Shown: positions 24,800 to 32,577 of the stretch, one piece after another
How the letters are laid out: every line of letters begins with the position of its first letter
Numbering within the stretch: the stretch's first letter is position 1
Made by a program: the position numbers and the translations under genes
The notes under the pieces: generated by a model
What the model saw: the letters and a program-made list of their open reading frames with translations, nothing else
Told to the model about the DNA's origin: nothing
Database searches by the model: none
Assembly (NCBI RefSeq): GCF_900188315.1
Contig: NZ_LT897781.1
Coordinates: forward strand, 3,100,001-3,164,000
Reading direction: 5' to 3'
Length of the DNA stretch: 64,000 bases
Source: Marinobacter sp. es.042
GTDB taxonomy: Bacteria > Pseudomonadota > Gammaproteobacteria > Pseudomonadales > Oleiphilaceae

Positions 24800-25186
24800 T
24801 TGCTCGAAAACGCTGATCTGGGAAAACTGATTATCCGCCTGACCCTGGGCGGGCTGATGCTGTTCCACGGAATTGCCAAACTGCTTAACGGTGTTGGTTT
24901 TATCGAAGGCGAACTGGCCAGCCACGGCCTGCCTACCTTTCTTGCCTACGGCGTATTTGTCGGCGAAATCATCGCACCGCTGATGGTGGTTCTGGGCTAT
25001 CAGACCCGGATCGGAGCCCTGCTGATCATCTTCAACATGCTGTTTGCCATTATCCTGGTACATGGCAACGAACTTCTGAGCCTTGGACGCGGCGGCGGCT
25101 GGGCACTTGAGCTGCAGGGGTTCTTCCTGTTTACCGCCGTGGCAGTGATCTTCCTCGGGCCGGGGCGTTACAAGCTGAAGAACTGA
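24800..25186 (+). CDS. DoxX-family membrane protein
   Basis: A 128-residue protein with four hydrophobic helices. The first helix L-I-I-R-L-T-L-G-G-L-M-L-F-H-G-I-A-K-L and the G-E-I-I-A-P-L motif are DoxX/DUF417-like. Start is TTG 24800, with ACGGAG about 10 nt upstream and 16 nt after the previous stop. DoxX proteins are associated with thiol/quinone redox in the membrane, which would fit the cupredoxin and haemoglobin genes upstream. Last gene of the operon; its stop is 14 nt from the end of the convergent diguanylate cyclase gene. Confidence 0.85.
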   Translation: MLENADLGKLIIRLTLGGLMLFHGIAKLLNGVGFIEGELASHGLPTFLAYGVFVGEIIAPLMVVLGYQTRIGALLIIFNMLFAIILVHGNELLSLGRGGGWALELQGFFLFTAVAVIFLGPGRYKLKN

Positions 25187-25200
25187 AGCTCAGGGACACC

Positions 25201-26997
25201 TCAGGCGCCGGGTAAAGTCGCCGCCCTGAAATCACGGGCCACCATGACCCGGTTTCGGCCGGACTCCTTGGCCGAGTACAGGGCTTCGTCGGCCTGACGG
25301 ATCAGCTCCTGGGGTTCCATATCCGGATCCGGAACCACGCAGGCAACACCCACGCTGATAGTGAGGCTGACCGGGGCGACCCGCTCGTTGGAATAGACCG
25401 GCGACCGGGCAACAGCCTGACGCACTCTCTCGGCCACGCGAACCGCGCCTTCTTCCGGTGTTGCCGGTAACAGAATGATGAACTCCTCGCCGCCATAGCG
25501 GGCCAGCAAGTCGCCGGAACGCTGGACTTCGGCCGCACACAGGGCGGCCACTTCGGTCAGGCAGTCGTCGCCGACCAGATGGCCGAGCTCGTCATTTACC
25601 CGTTTGAAGTGATCAATATCCAGCAGTAACAGGCTCAACGAGTGGCCGTGTCGCTGGGCCCGTTTCCATTCGTCCTGCAGCTTCTCATCGAACCGGCGCC
25701 GGTTGGCGACGTGGGTCAGTCCATCGGTGAGACTGATCGCCCTGAGCTGTTCATTGGCGCGCTCCAGTTCGTCGGTGCGCTCCTGAACCCGCATCTCCAG
25801 GGTCAGGTTGGCCTGCTGCTGGATCGCCAGCGCCTGCTCCTGGGCCTCGTGGCGCTTGCGACGCTCCAGATTGATCCGGTAGGCAAGTGCGAAGGACAGC
25901 AGGACAACTTCCAGGGCCACGCCGATCTGCGGCATGAACTCGGTCAGGAAACTGCGCGGCATCATCCCGAGCTTGCTGACGGCCAGAATCAAGTGGCCAA
26001 TTAACAGGGGCGTCCAGGCCAGCACATAAAACCCCCCCAGGATCTGGCCCTTGCGCCACACCAGAAAACCGATGAACCAAACCGCCGGAGTAACCACTGT
26101 GGCAATACCACTGACCAGCACAATGCCAGTCTGATAACTGCCAAACAGGCCGAACAAGAAGCAAGCGAAAATTGCGGTCAGAACCCACTGGAGGAACCGA
26201 TAGCTTCTCAGACTGTAGTGCTGAATGTGCAGAAAGCGGATTGCGAAAATAATCGCGGAGAAAAGGGCGAAACAGATAACCGGAATAGCGAAATATCGGT
26301 TGATACCGGGAGCATCGGGCCACAGCCACTGGAACAGCAGGCCATTGAAATTGAGCTGAACCAGCCCGGTAAACACAACCGTCAGCACGTACCATAGGTA
26401 GGTGGAATGGCGCACGATAACGAACAGGAAGAGATTGTACAGCGCCATGGCAACGATGATGCCCAGGAACATCGTCTGCCAGCCGTAGGACAACTGCTCA
26501 TTGGCGAGGAATTCCGCCGACGGAATAACTTCCAGAGGAATCTGCACCGAACCCAGCGTTTTCACCCGCACAAAGGCGGTGACCGGCTCGGCGTTCGAGG
26601 GCACCAGGAAAACAAAATTACGATGGTGAATCGGGCGACTGCTGAAGGGCAGGGTATCGCCGGTGTGGTGAGTCTGGATCAGCTCACCGTTCAGGACCCA
26701 GTAAACAGAGACCTCATCCAGCAATGGATAACCGATTTCCATCACCCGGTTCGCCGGGTCAGGCGGAATCTCGACTTTCAGCCAGAAACTGCCATCGCTG
26801 AAGCCACGATTGAACACCTCACTGGAGCCGGATGTCTGCCAGTCGCCCGGGGGCAGGGCGCGAACGTCTTCCAGCGCCAATTCATCCTCGGGCGTCTCCA
26901 GCCAGTCAAATGCGACAGGAGCAGCCTGAACAGGCGCGCTGACCAGACACGCCAGTGACAATAAAACGAGGAGGATGCAGTTTAACTGCCGCATCAT
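25201..26997 (-). CDS. 7TMR-DISM diguanylate cyclase
   Basis: A 598-residue protein: signal peptide, periplasmic 7TMR-DISMED2 domain (to about 170; W-L-K-V-E-I and Y-P-L-L-D-E-V-S-V-Y-W motifs), seven membrane helices (about 175-375), a coiled coil (about 380-425) and a GGDEF domain with G-G-E-E-F near residue 500, so the cyclase is expected to be active. It would make c-di-GMP in response to an envelope ligand, probably carbohydrate or related. Converges on the operon carrying an EAL phosphodiesterase, giving opposing activities side by side. The start ATG at 26997 is followed by another ATG; either could be used. Confidence 0.92.
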   Translation of the reverse strand: MMRQLNCILLVLLSLACLVSAPVQAAPVAFDWLETPEDELALEDVRALPPGDWQTSGSSEVFNRGFSDGSFWLKVEIPPDPANRVMEIGYPLLDEVSVYWVLNGELIQTHHTGDTLPFSSRPIHHRNFVFLVPSNAEPVTAFVRVKTLGSVQIPLEVIPSAEFLANEQLSYGWQTMFLGIIVAMALYNLFLFVIVRHSTYLWYVLTVVFTGLVQLNFNGLLFQWLWPDAPGINRYFAIPVICFALFSAIIFAIRFLHIQHYSLRSYRFLQWVLTAIFACFLFGLFGSYQTGIVLVSGIATVVTPAVWFIGFLVWRKGQILGGFYVLAWTPLLIGHLILAVSKLGMMPRSFLTEFMPQIGVALEVVLLSFALAYRINLERRKRHEAQEQALAIQQQANLTLEMRVQERTDELERANEQLRAISLTDGLTHVANRRRFDEKLQDEWKRAQRHGHSLSLLLLDIDHFKRVNDELGHLVGDDCLTEVAALCAAEVQRSGDLLARYGGEEFIILLPATPEEGAVRVAERVRQAVARSPVYSNERVAPVSLTISVGVACVVPDPDMEPQELIRQADEALYSAKESGRNRVMVARDFRAATLPGA

Positions 26998-27155
26998 AGC
27001 TGTTTCCGGTTTCCGGGCCCGTCCGGGTGATCTACACTTTCAGGCCCTGACTGAGTCGTACGCATCCCTGCAATTGTTTCCAGTTTAGACTGTTGCGCGT
27101 GATACGTCCTCCGTAACGACAGGGCCAGCATAGCCCGAATCCATTGAGGCCAATA

Positions 27156-27386
27156 ATGACCGAGCGCAAGAACGAGATACGTCCGGGTAAATACCGACAC
27201 TACAAGGGCAAGGATTACGAAGTCATCGGCGTTGCCCGGCACAGCGAGACCGAAGAGCAGATGGTGGTCTACCGCTGCCTTTACGGTGACTACAGCCTCT
27301 GGGTGCGCCCTCTGTCCATGTTCCGGGAAACCGTGGAAGTTGCCGGCGAACAGGTGCCCCGCTTTGCCCGCCTTGATGAAGCCTGA
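27156..27386 (+). CDS. DUF1653 protein
   Basis: A 76-residue protein containing P-G-K-Y-R-H-Y-K-G-K-D-Y-E-V, V-V-Y-R-x-L-Y-G and L-W-V-R-P-L-x-M-F, the hallmarks of DUF1653. ATG 27156 has TTGAGG 6 nt upstream; the frame could start at 27144 but without a binding site. Small soluble beta-rich protein, found in many bacteria; function unknown. Followed by a 116-bp gap before the antiporter gene. Confidence 0.88.
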   Translation: MTERKNEIRPGKYRHYKGKDYEVIGVARHSETEEQMVVYRCLYGDYSLWVRPLSMFRETVEVAGEQVPRFARLDEA

Positions 27387-27449
27387 CCGTTACACAACCG
27401 CTTTGACTACCGCGACCATTTCCTGCACATTACCGCGCTTTTCATGATG

Positions 27450-27470
27450 CCGGCCCCCACAAGGGGCCGG
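27450..27470 (+). promoter_or_regulatory. Hairpin in leader of antiporter gene
   Basis: Perfect 8-bp GC-only stem CCGGCCCC / GGGGCCGG with a 5-nt loop, 33 nt before the antiporter ATG. No T-run follows, so it is not a classic intrinsic terminator; it may end DUF1653 transcripts with Rho or protect the 5' end of the downstream mRNA. Confidence 0.5.
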
Positions 27471-27502
27471 GACAACCATTAATTCCTACCCGGAGTTTTG
27501 CC

Positions 27503-28825
27503 ATGAATGCCGTCGTCGCCGCGGTCGCGATTATGCTCGTCCTGAGTTTGTGCCGCATCCACGTTGTTGTTGCCCTGATCATCGGTGCCGTATCCGGTGG
27601 CCTGATTGCAGGAATGTCCCTGGAAGCCACCATCGAAGCCTTCAATAGCGGCCTCGGCGGCGGTGCCACCGTGGCACTGTCCTACGCCACGCTCGGTGCC
27701 TTCGCCGTTGCCATCGGCAAATCCGGCCTCGCTCACGCCCTGGCCGACCGGGCGGTGGCCCTCGTGGGCCGTCAGGAGGAAGGCGCCGCCGTACACGGCA
27801 TCCGCTTTCTGATCATCGGCCTGCTGCTGGCCATTGCCATCTCGTCCCAGAACATCCTGCCGATCCACATCGCCTTCATCCCCCTGGTGGTACCGCCGCT
27901 GCTCTACGTGATGGCCAAACTGAACATGGACCGCCGCCTGGTGGCGTGCGTGCTGACTTTCGGCCTCATCACACCCTACATGTTCCTGCCCGTCGGCTTC
28001 GGCGGCATCTACCTGAATGAAATCCTGATCGCCAAGATCAACGCCAACGGCGTCGACGCCTCCGGTCTGAGCGTCATGAAAGCCATGGCGCTGCCGGCAC
28101 TGGGCATGCTGTGCGGCTTGCTGATCTCGGTCTTTTTCAGCTACCGCAGTGGTCGCACCTATAACCTGGAAACCATCACCAAGGCCGAGCGGGTAGACAC
28201 CAGCTATAGCCCGCGCACCCTGGTTATGGCCTTGCTGGCCATCGTTACCGCCTTCGTGGTGCAGCTCTGGCTGGGCTCCATGATCCTGGGCGCCCTGGCC
28301 GGTTTCGTGCTCTTCAACCTGTCCGGTGTGGTTCGCTGGAAGGAGGCCGACGATCTGTTCACCGAGGGCATGAAGATGCTGGCCATGATCGGCTTTATCA
28401 TGATCGCCGCGTCGGGTTTTGCCGAAGTGATGCGTGAAACCGGGGAAATCACCAGCCTGGTGGACAGCTCCGTGGGCGTGATCGGCGAGAACAAGGCCAT
28501 GGCCGCACTGCTGATGCTGGTGGTAGGTCTGCTGATTACCATGGGTATCGGCTCGTCCTTCTCCACCATCCCGATCATCGCGGCCTTATACGTGCCCCTG
28601 GCCCTGCAACTCGGCTTCAGCCCCCTGGCCATCGTGGCCCTGGTCGGCACCGCCGGCGCCCTGGGCGATGCCGGCTCCCCAGCCTCCGATTCCACCCTCG
28701 GCCCCACCGCCGGCCTGAACGCCGACGGCCAGCACAACCACATCTGGGATACCGTGGTGCCGACGTTCCTGCACTACAACTTGCCGTTGCTTGGCTTTGG
28801 GTGGTTGGCGGCTATGGTTCTTTGA
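27503..28825 (+). CDS. Na+/H+ antiporter-family membrane protein (YuiF-like)
   Basis: A 440-residue protein with about twelve hydrophobic helices and the Na+/H+ antiporter family signature near the C-terminus: [20 protein letters not shown], preceded by I-G-S-S-F-S-T-I-P. The N-terminal part resembles PF13726. Relatives are annotated as Na+/H+ antiporters or amino-acid (histidine) permeases, so substrate is uncertain. CGGAG lies about 9 nt before the ATG. Confidence 0.85.
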   Translation: MNAVVAAVAIMLVLSLCRIHVVVALIIGAVSGGLIAGMSLEATIEAFNSGLGGGATVALSYATLGAFAVAIGKSGLAHALADRAVALVGRQEEGAAVHGIRFLIIGLLLAIAISSQNILPIHIAFIPLVVPPLLYVMAKLNMDRRLVACVLTFGLITPYMFLPVGFGGIYLNEILIAKINANGVDASGLSVMKAMALPALGMLCGLLISVFFSYRSGRTYNLETITKAERVDTSYSPRTLVMALLAIVTAFVVQLWLGSMILGALAGFVLFNLSGVVRWKEADDLFTEGMKMLAMIGFIMIAASGFAEVMRETGEITSLVDSSVGVIGENKAMAALLMLVVGLLITMGIGSSFSTIPIIAALYVPLALQLGFSPLAIVALVGTAGALGDAGSPASDSTLGPTAGLNADGQHNHIWDTVVPTFLHYNLPLLGFGWLAAMVL

Positions 28826-28867
28826 GCTGGGAGGTTTTTCTGTAGCCTGCTTGTTGAGGGGAGTTGC

Positions 28868-28955
28868 GAGGGGGCCGGGATATTTTCCCCTTGGAAATGG
28901 CAACTCGCTGCGCTCAGACATCAATTTCCGGCGGGGAAAATATCCCGGCCCCCTC
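28868..28955. repeat. Long intergenic hairpin, family 1, copy B (inverted)
   Basis: Perfect 23-bp arms (28868-28890 with 28933-28955), an inner 6-bp stem GGAAAT / ATTTCC, and the family core on the minus strand at 28901-28920, reading TGTCTGAGCGCAGCGAGTTG, one base different from copies A and C. Confidence 0.9.
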
Positions 28956-29020
28956 ACATAGGAAGCAACAGATATCGCAGAAAAGATTTTGTCTTAAAGA
29001 GATATCTTTTGAGTAAAACC

Positions 29021-29113
29021 GAGAGGGTGTGGGTGTGCTTTTCTGGCGGGGAAAAGATGTCTGAGCGAAGCGAGTTGCTTTTCCCCAGAAGAAAAGCATT
29101 CCCATGGCCTCTC
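29021..29113. repeat. Long intergenic hairpin, family 1, copy C
   Basis: Arms 29021-29044 and 29090-29113 are complementary except for about five positions; an inner perfect 9-bp stem GGGGAAAAG / CTTTTCCCC (29048-29056, 29078-29086) encloses the core TGTCTGAGCGAAGCGAGTTG at 29058-29077, identical to copy A. It is opposite in orientation to the neighbouring copy B. Confidence 0.88.
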
Positions 29114-29145
29114 CGCCCGCAAACCTGCATGCTAGGAAGAACAGC

Positions 29146-29400
29146 TTACTCGTCGTCGGCAGAAGATTTGAAGAACACGACCTGCTTGACCGTGTGATCG
29201 TCCTCATTCTTGCGCTTGTTCACCCGCGTCTCGAGCTCCGGATTGGACGGCTGTTCGGCGTCAGACACCGCATCGGTGAAGCCGCAGGCCACGCACTCGC
29301 GAACCTGGTCATCGTCGTCGGTGGTGAACATCATGATCTTATCCATCTCCGCACAGCGGGGACAGACGGCGCCGGCGATAAAACGTTTTGGACTCGCCAT
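29146..29400 (-). CDS. yheV: YheV-family zinc-ribbon protein
   Basis: An 84-residue protein with two C-x2-C pairs, CPRC at 13-16 and CVAC at 36-39, forming a zinc ribbon, followed by an acidic and a charged tail. N-terminus K-R-F-I-A-G-A-V-C-P-R-C is the YheV pattern. It lies directly downstream of prlC on the same strand, a common arrangement, separated by a hairpin. Function unknown; a nucleic-acid or protein-binding adaptor is possible. Confidence 0.88.
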   Translation of the reverse strand: MASPKRFIAGAVCPRCAEMDKIMMFTTDDDDQVRECVACGFTDAVSDAEQPSNPELETRVNKRKNEDDHTVKQVVFFKSSADDE

Positions 29401-29423
29401 AAAAATACTCCCGTTTGGAACAA

Positions 29424-29446
29424 CCGGCAGCCTTTACGACTGCCGG
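29424..29446 (-). terminator. Hairpin between prlC and yheV
   Basis: CCGGCAG / CTGCCGG, 7-bp stem with 9-nt loop, followed on the minus strand by TTGTT. A weak intrinsic terminator or attenuating structure after prlC. Confidence 0.5.
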
Positions 29447-29457
29447 CTCAAATTGGG

Positions 29458-31503
29458 TCAGGCAGCTTCGTCCGTGATGCCGGTTTGTTTCAAAAGCGCA
29501 TCCACCTGCGGTTCGCGACCCCGGAAAGCCTTGAACAGTTCCATAGGCTCCTGTGAGCCGCCTTTCTCCAGAATGTTATGGAGGAAGGCCTTGCCGGTTT
29601 CCGGGTCGAAGATGCCTTTCTCTTCGAACAGGGAGAAGGCATCGGCCGCCAGCACTTCCGCCCACTTGTAGCTGTAGTAGCCAGCCGCATAGCCACCAGC
29701 AAAGATGTGCGAGAAGGAGTTGGGGAAGCGGTTGAATTGCGGGGCTTCCACCACGGCAATCTCGCTGCGCACCTTGCGATGCATATCCAGCGGGTTGGTG
29801 GGCGCTTCGTCGGTGAATTCAGCGTGCAGGCGGAAGTCGAACAGGGAAAATTCGAGCTGGCGCACCATGCCCATGCCGGACTGGAAGTTCTTGGCCGCCA
29901 GCAGTTTCTGCAGCAGATCCTCCGGAAGCGGTTCACCGGTCTCGTGGTGCGAGGCGATCAGCCCCAACGATTCCGGATTCCAGCACCAGTTTTCCAGGAA
30001 CTGGCTGGGCAGTTCCACCGCATCCCAGGCCACACCATTGATACCCGAGACGTCCAGCACATCGACCTGGGTCAGCATGTGATGCAGGCCGTGGCCGAAT
30101 TCGTGGAACAGGGTGGTCACTTCGTCGTGGGTCAGCAGTGACGGCTTGCCATTCACCGGCGGGGTGAAGTTGCAGGTCAGGAAGGCTACCGGCAACTGGA
30201 GCTGGCCACGCAGGTTGCGCCAGCGCACCCGGCAATCGGCCATCCAGGCACCGCCTCGCTTGCCCTGGCGGGCATAGAGGTCGAGATAGAACCAGGCCAG
30301 GGGCTCGCCGTTGCGACTTATGCAGTAGGCCGTCGCATCCTCGTGCCAGGTTTCCACTTCTGGCTTCGCTTCAATCTGGACATCGAACAGCTTTTCAGCC
30401 ACACGGAACAATCCGGGCACCACCTTGTTCACCGGGAACCAGGGACGCAGGGTTTCCGGCGAGATGTCGTAGCGCTTCTGGCGAAGCTTTTCACTGTAAT
30501 AGCCGATATCCCAGGCCTGCAGTTCCTCGGCGCCGTACTCGTCTTTCGCGAACGCCTTGAGCTCGGCAAATTCTTTCTCGGCCTGAGGCTTGGACTTGGC
30601 CGCCAGCTGGTTCAGAAAGTCCAGCACTTCGTCGCTGCTACGGGCCATCTTGGTGGCCAGGGAGCGCTCGGCATAGTTGTCAAAGCCCAGCAGCTTGGCC
30701 TGGGCGTGGCGGCGCTTGAGGATTTCCGCCATCACCGGGGTATTGTCCCACTGGCCAGCATCCGGGCCCTGGTCGGAAGCGCGGGTCACAAAGGCTTCAT
30801 AGACTTCCCGACGCAGATCCCGGTTGTCGCAGTAGGTCATGACCGGGAAGAAACTGGGAAAATCCAGGGTGATGACATAGCCGTCCAGGTCTTTCTGGCG
30901 TGCGGCCTGTTTGGCGCTTTCAATAGCGGTCTCGGGGACGCCGGCGAGTTCATCGACATCGGTGATATGTTTGAACCAGTGTTGGGTAGCATCCAGCACA
31001 TTATCGCTGAACTTGTTGGACAGCTCGGACAGCTCCCGGGACAAGTCGGCATACTGCTTTTTCTTGTCTTCCGGCAGATCAACGCCGCCCAGATGGAAAT
31101 CCCGGAGCGTGTTCTGCACGGACTTGCGCTGGGCCTCGTTCAGGTTCTTGAAATCGTCCCGGTCGGCCAGCTTCTTGTAGGCGTCACACAGGGCTGCGTT
31201 CTGGCTCACCTCGGTGCTGTACTCGGTGAGCTTCTCGAGGCAGTTCTTGTACACCTTTCGCAGCTCGTCGTTGTTCATCACGCCGTTCAGGTGCGAAATC
31301 ACCGACCAGGCGTTGCTCAGCTTGTCATCCAGCGACTGCATCGGCTGCGCCAGAGTTTCCCAGGTGGGATCGTCCTGCTCCGCGATTTGGCTGATTTTCA
31401 TCCGGTTTTCACTGAGAATCTGGTCAATTGCCGTTTCCATGTGTTCGGTGCGGACATGGTCAAATTTCGGCAACAGGTCGTCGGTCAGTAACGGGTTATT
31501 CAT
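29458..31503 (-). CDS. prlC: Oligopeptidase A
   Basis: A 681-residue M3-family zinc metallopeptidase that degrades short peptides, including cleaved signal peptides, in the cytoplasm. The zinc site H-E-F-G-H is in T-L-F-H-E-F-G-H-G-L-H-H-M-L, with the third ligand Glu downstream in the helix around S-G-I-N-G-V-A-W-D-A-V-E. Start ATG 31503 (M-N-N-P-L-L-T) follows AAGGGG; the open frame extends 69 codons upstream only because it reads through the hairpin at 31563-31678. Confidence 0.96.
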   Translation of the reverse strand: MNNPLLTDDLLPKFDHVRTEHMETAIDQILSENRMKISQIAEQDDPTWETLAQPMQSLDDKLSNAWSVISHLNGVMNNDELRKVYKNCLEKLTEYSTEVSQNAALCDAYKKLADRDDFKNLNEAQRKSVQNTLRDFHLGGVDLPEDKKKQYADLSRELSELSNKFSDNVLDATQHWFKHITDVDELAGVPETAIESAKQAARQKDLDGYVITLDFPSFFPVMTYCDNRDLRREVYEAFVTRASDQGPDAGQWDNTPVMAEILKRRHAQAKLLGFDNYAERSLATKMARSSDEVLDFLNQLAAKSKPQAEKEFAELKAFAKDEYGAEELQAWDIGYYSEKLRQKRYDISPETLRPWFPVNKVVPGLFRVAEKLFDVQIEAKPEVETWHEDATAYCISRNGEPLAWFYLDLYARQGKRGGAWMADCRVRWRNLRGQLQLPVAFLTCNFTPPVNGKPSLLTHDEVTTLFHEFGHGLHHMLTQVDVLDVSGINGVAWDAVELPSQFLENWCWNPESLGLIASHHETGEPLPEDLLQKLLAAKNFQSGMGMVRQLEFSLFDFRLHAEFTDEAPTNPLDMHRKVRSEIAVVEAPQFNRFPNSFSHIFAGGYAAGYYSYKWAEVLAADAFSLFEEKGIFDPETGKAFLHNILEKGGSQEPMELFKAFRGREPQVDALLKQTGITDEAA

Positions 31504-31562
31504 AGGTCCCCTTCTCAGTTCGTCGAATCTTGGGTAGTTTGGTTTCTTAATTCTATGGGGCT

Positions 31563-31678
31563 GGCACCTGTGGGAGAGGTCCTTCCAAAACACGCTCCTG
31601 GCGGCACGTCCATGTGACGCTTGACTGTCGCCATCCATGGCGACAGACAGTTTTGGAAGGACCTCTCCCACAGGCGCC
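31563..31678. repeat. Long intergenic hairpin, family 2, copy E
   Basis: 29-bp arms (31563-31591 with 31650-31678) with one mismatch. The 58-nt core holds a second stem TGTCGCCAT / ATGGCGACA at 31626-31645. The minus-strand core matches the element at 9923-10025 in the blocks GCCAxGGATGGCG, AGCGTxACAxGGACGT and AGCGTGTTT. It sits between the divergent prlC and carbonic anhydrase genes. Confidence 0.88.
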
Positions 31679-31728
31679 CCGGGCCTCCGGGTATACGCGT
31701 TCAATTTCACTCGAACAGGTACTATGTA

Positions 31729-32265
31729 ATGACGAATATACGTTCACACAAGGGTATCACGCCACATTTTGGGGAACGGGCATGGGTCGATCCAAGTGCC
31801 GTGGTGATTGGCGATGTGGAAACCGGCGATGATGTTTCCATCTGGCCGATGACCGTTGTTCGTGGCGATATGCACAAAATCCGTATCGGACATCGATGCA
31901 GCATCCAGGATGGATCGGTTCTGCACATCACCCACGCCAGTGACTACAACCCCGGCGGTTATCCGCTCACGCTTGGCGACGATGTAACGGTGGGCCACAA
32001 GGCACTGCTACACGGCTGCACCATTGGCAGCCGGGTTCTAGTTGGCATGGGCTGCATCATCATGGATGGCGCCGTGGTGGAGGATGAGGTAATTGTTGCC
32101 GCAGGCTGTCTGGTTCCGCCCGGCAAGACACTCGAATCCGGGCATCTCTACGTGGGGTCGCCCTGCAAGAAAGGCCGGGTGCTGACGGAGAAGGAGCGCG
32201 GGTTCTTCAAATACACCGCCACCAACTATGTCCGCCTGAAGAATGAGTATCTTAACGATCAGTAA
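31729..32265 (+). CDS. Gamma-class carbonic anhydrase-like protein
   Basis: A 178-residue left-handed beta-helix protein of the YrdA/PaaY group. Hexapeptide repeats run through the middle; zinc ligands appear as His in S-V-L-H-I-T-H (near 67), V-G-H-K-A and L-L-H-G-C. Start ATG 31729 (M-T-N-I-R-S-H-K-G) matches the family; upstream in-frame codons come from the hairpin. Many members lack measurable carbonic anhydrase activity, so hydration of CO2 is family-level inference. Confidence 0.88.
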   Translation: MTNIRSHKGITPHFGERAWVDPSAVVIGDVETGDDVSIWPMTVVRGDMHKIRIGHRCSIQDGSVLHITHASDYNPGGYPLTLGDDVTVGHKALLHGCTIGSRVLVGMGCIIMDGAVVEDEVIVAAGCLVPPGKTLESGHLYVGSPCKKGRVLTEKERGFFKYTATNYVRLKNEYLNDQ

Positions 32266-32331
32266 GCCAGTGGTCTGAAGTCACCGCCGTGGCCGTATCT
32301 TTCGACGTAACCTTTCATCCCGGAGACCACT

Positions 32332-32577
32332 GTGGACACACCGGACCAACCGTTTGATCGAGCGTTGCTCTACCTGCGCGCGGCAGGCCACGATACCGGT
32401 CCCGAAACCCGGGCGCGGTTACACAACCTGTTGCAAGTGCACGCCGCTGAAAACCCGGCCTTGAGCAACGGGCAGTTGCTGGCGCGGATGCCGGAGTGGT
32501 TTACCCTGCCCGGGCCATGCCAGGGACGCCCTCTGCCACCCATTACCCGGGCCAGTATCGGTTACCCGCGTGAATAG
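32332..32577 (+). CDS. Small ORF upstream of opgH, possible detached N-terminal part
   Basis: An 81-residue protein from GTG 32332 with GGAG about 9 nt upstream; it overlaps the next start by 8 nt. It is hydrophilic, ending P-P-I-T-R-A-S-I-G-Y-P-R-E. In enterobacterial OpgH a cytoplasmic N-terminal region of over 100 residues precedes the first helix, which the next gene lacks; this ORF may be a reduced, separately encoded equivalent. That is inference from position. No known domain recognised. Confidence 0.6.
   Translation: MDTPDQPFDRALLYLRAAGHDTGPETRARLHNLLQVHAAENPALSNGQLLARMPEWFTLPGPCQGRPLPPITRASIGYPRE

Larger units (their letters stand above)
28826..29145. other. 320-bp non-coding gap holding two long hairpins
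   Basis: No convincing coding sequence. The gap separates convergent genes and contains family 1 hairpins at 28868-28955 and 29021-29113, with an AT-rich spacer (28961-29020) between them. The short ORFs that cross it are products of the repeats. Confidence 0.8.

Noticed and set aside
3756..29113. CRISPR-like array from the repeated 20-mer
   Set aside because: Only three copies, in separate or oppositely oriented hairpins, with no regular spacers and no cas genes.
30343..31491. 382-codon open frame antisense to prlC
   Set aside because: Long only because of GC-rich third positions; PrlC motifs are on the other strand.
31504..31728. N-terminal extensions of prlC and the carbonic anhydrase
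   Set aside because: Both extended frames read through the family 2 hairpin and give no family residues; the inner ATGs match the families and have binding sites.
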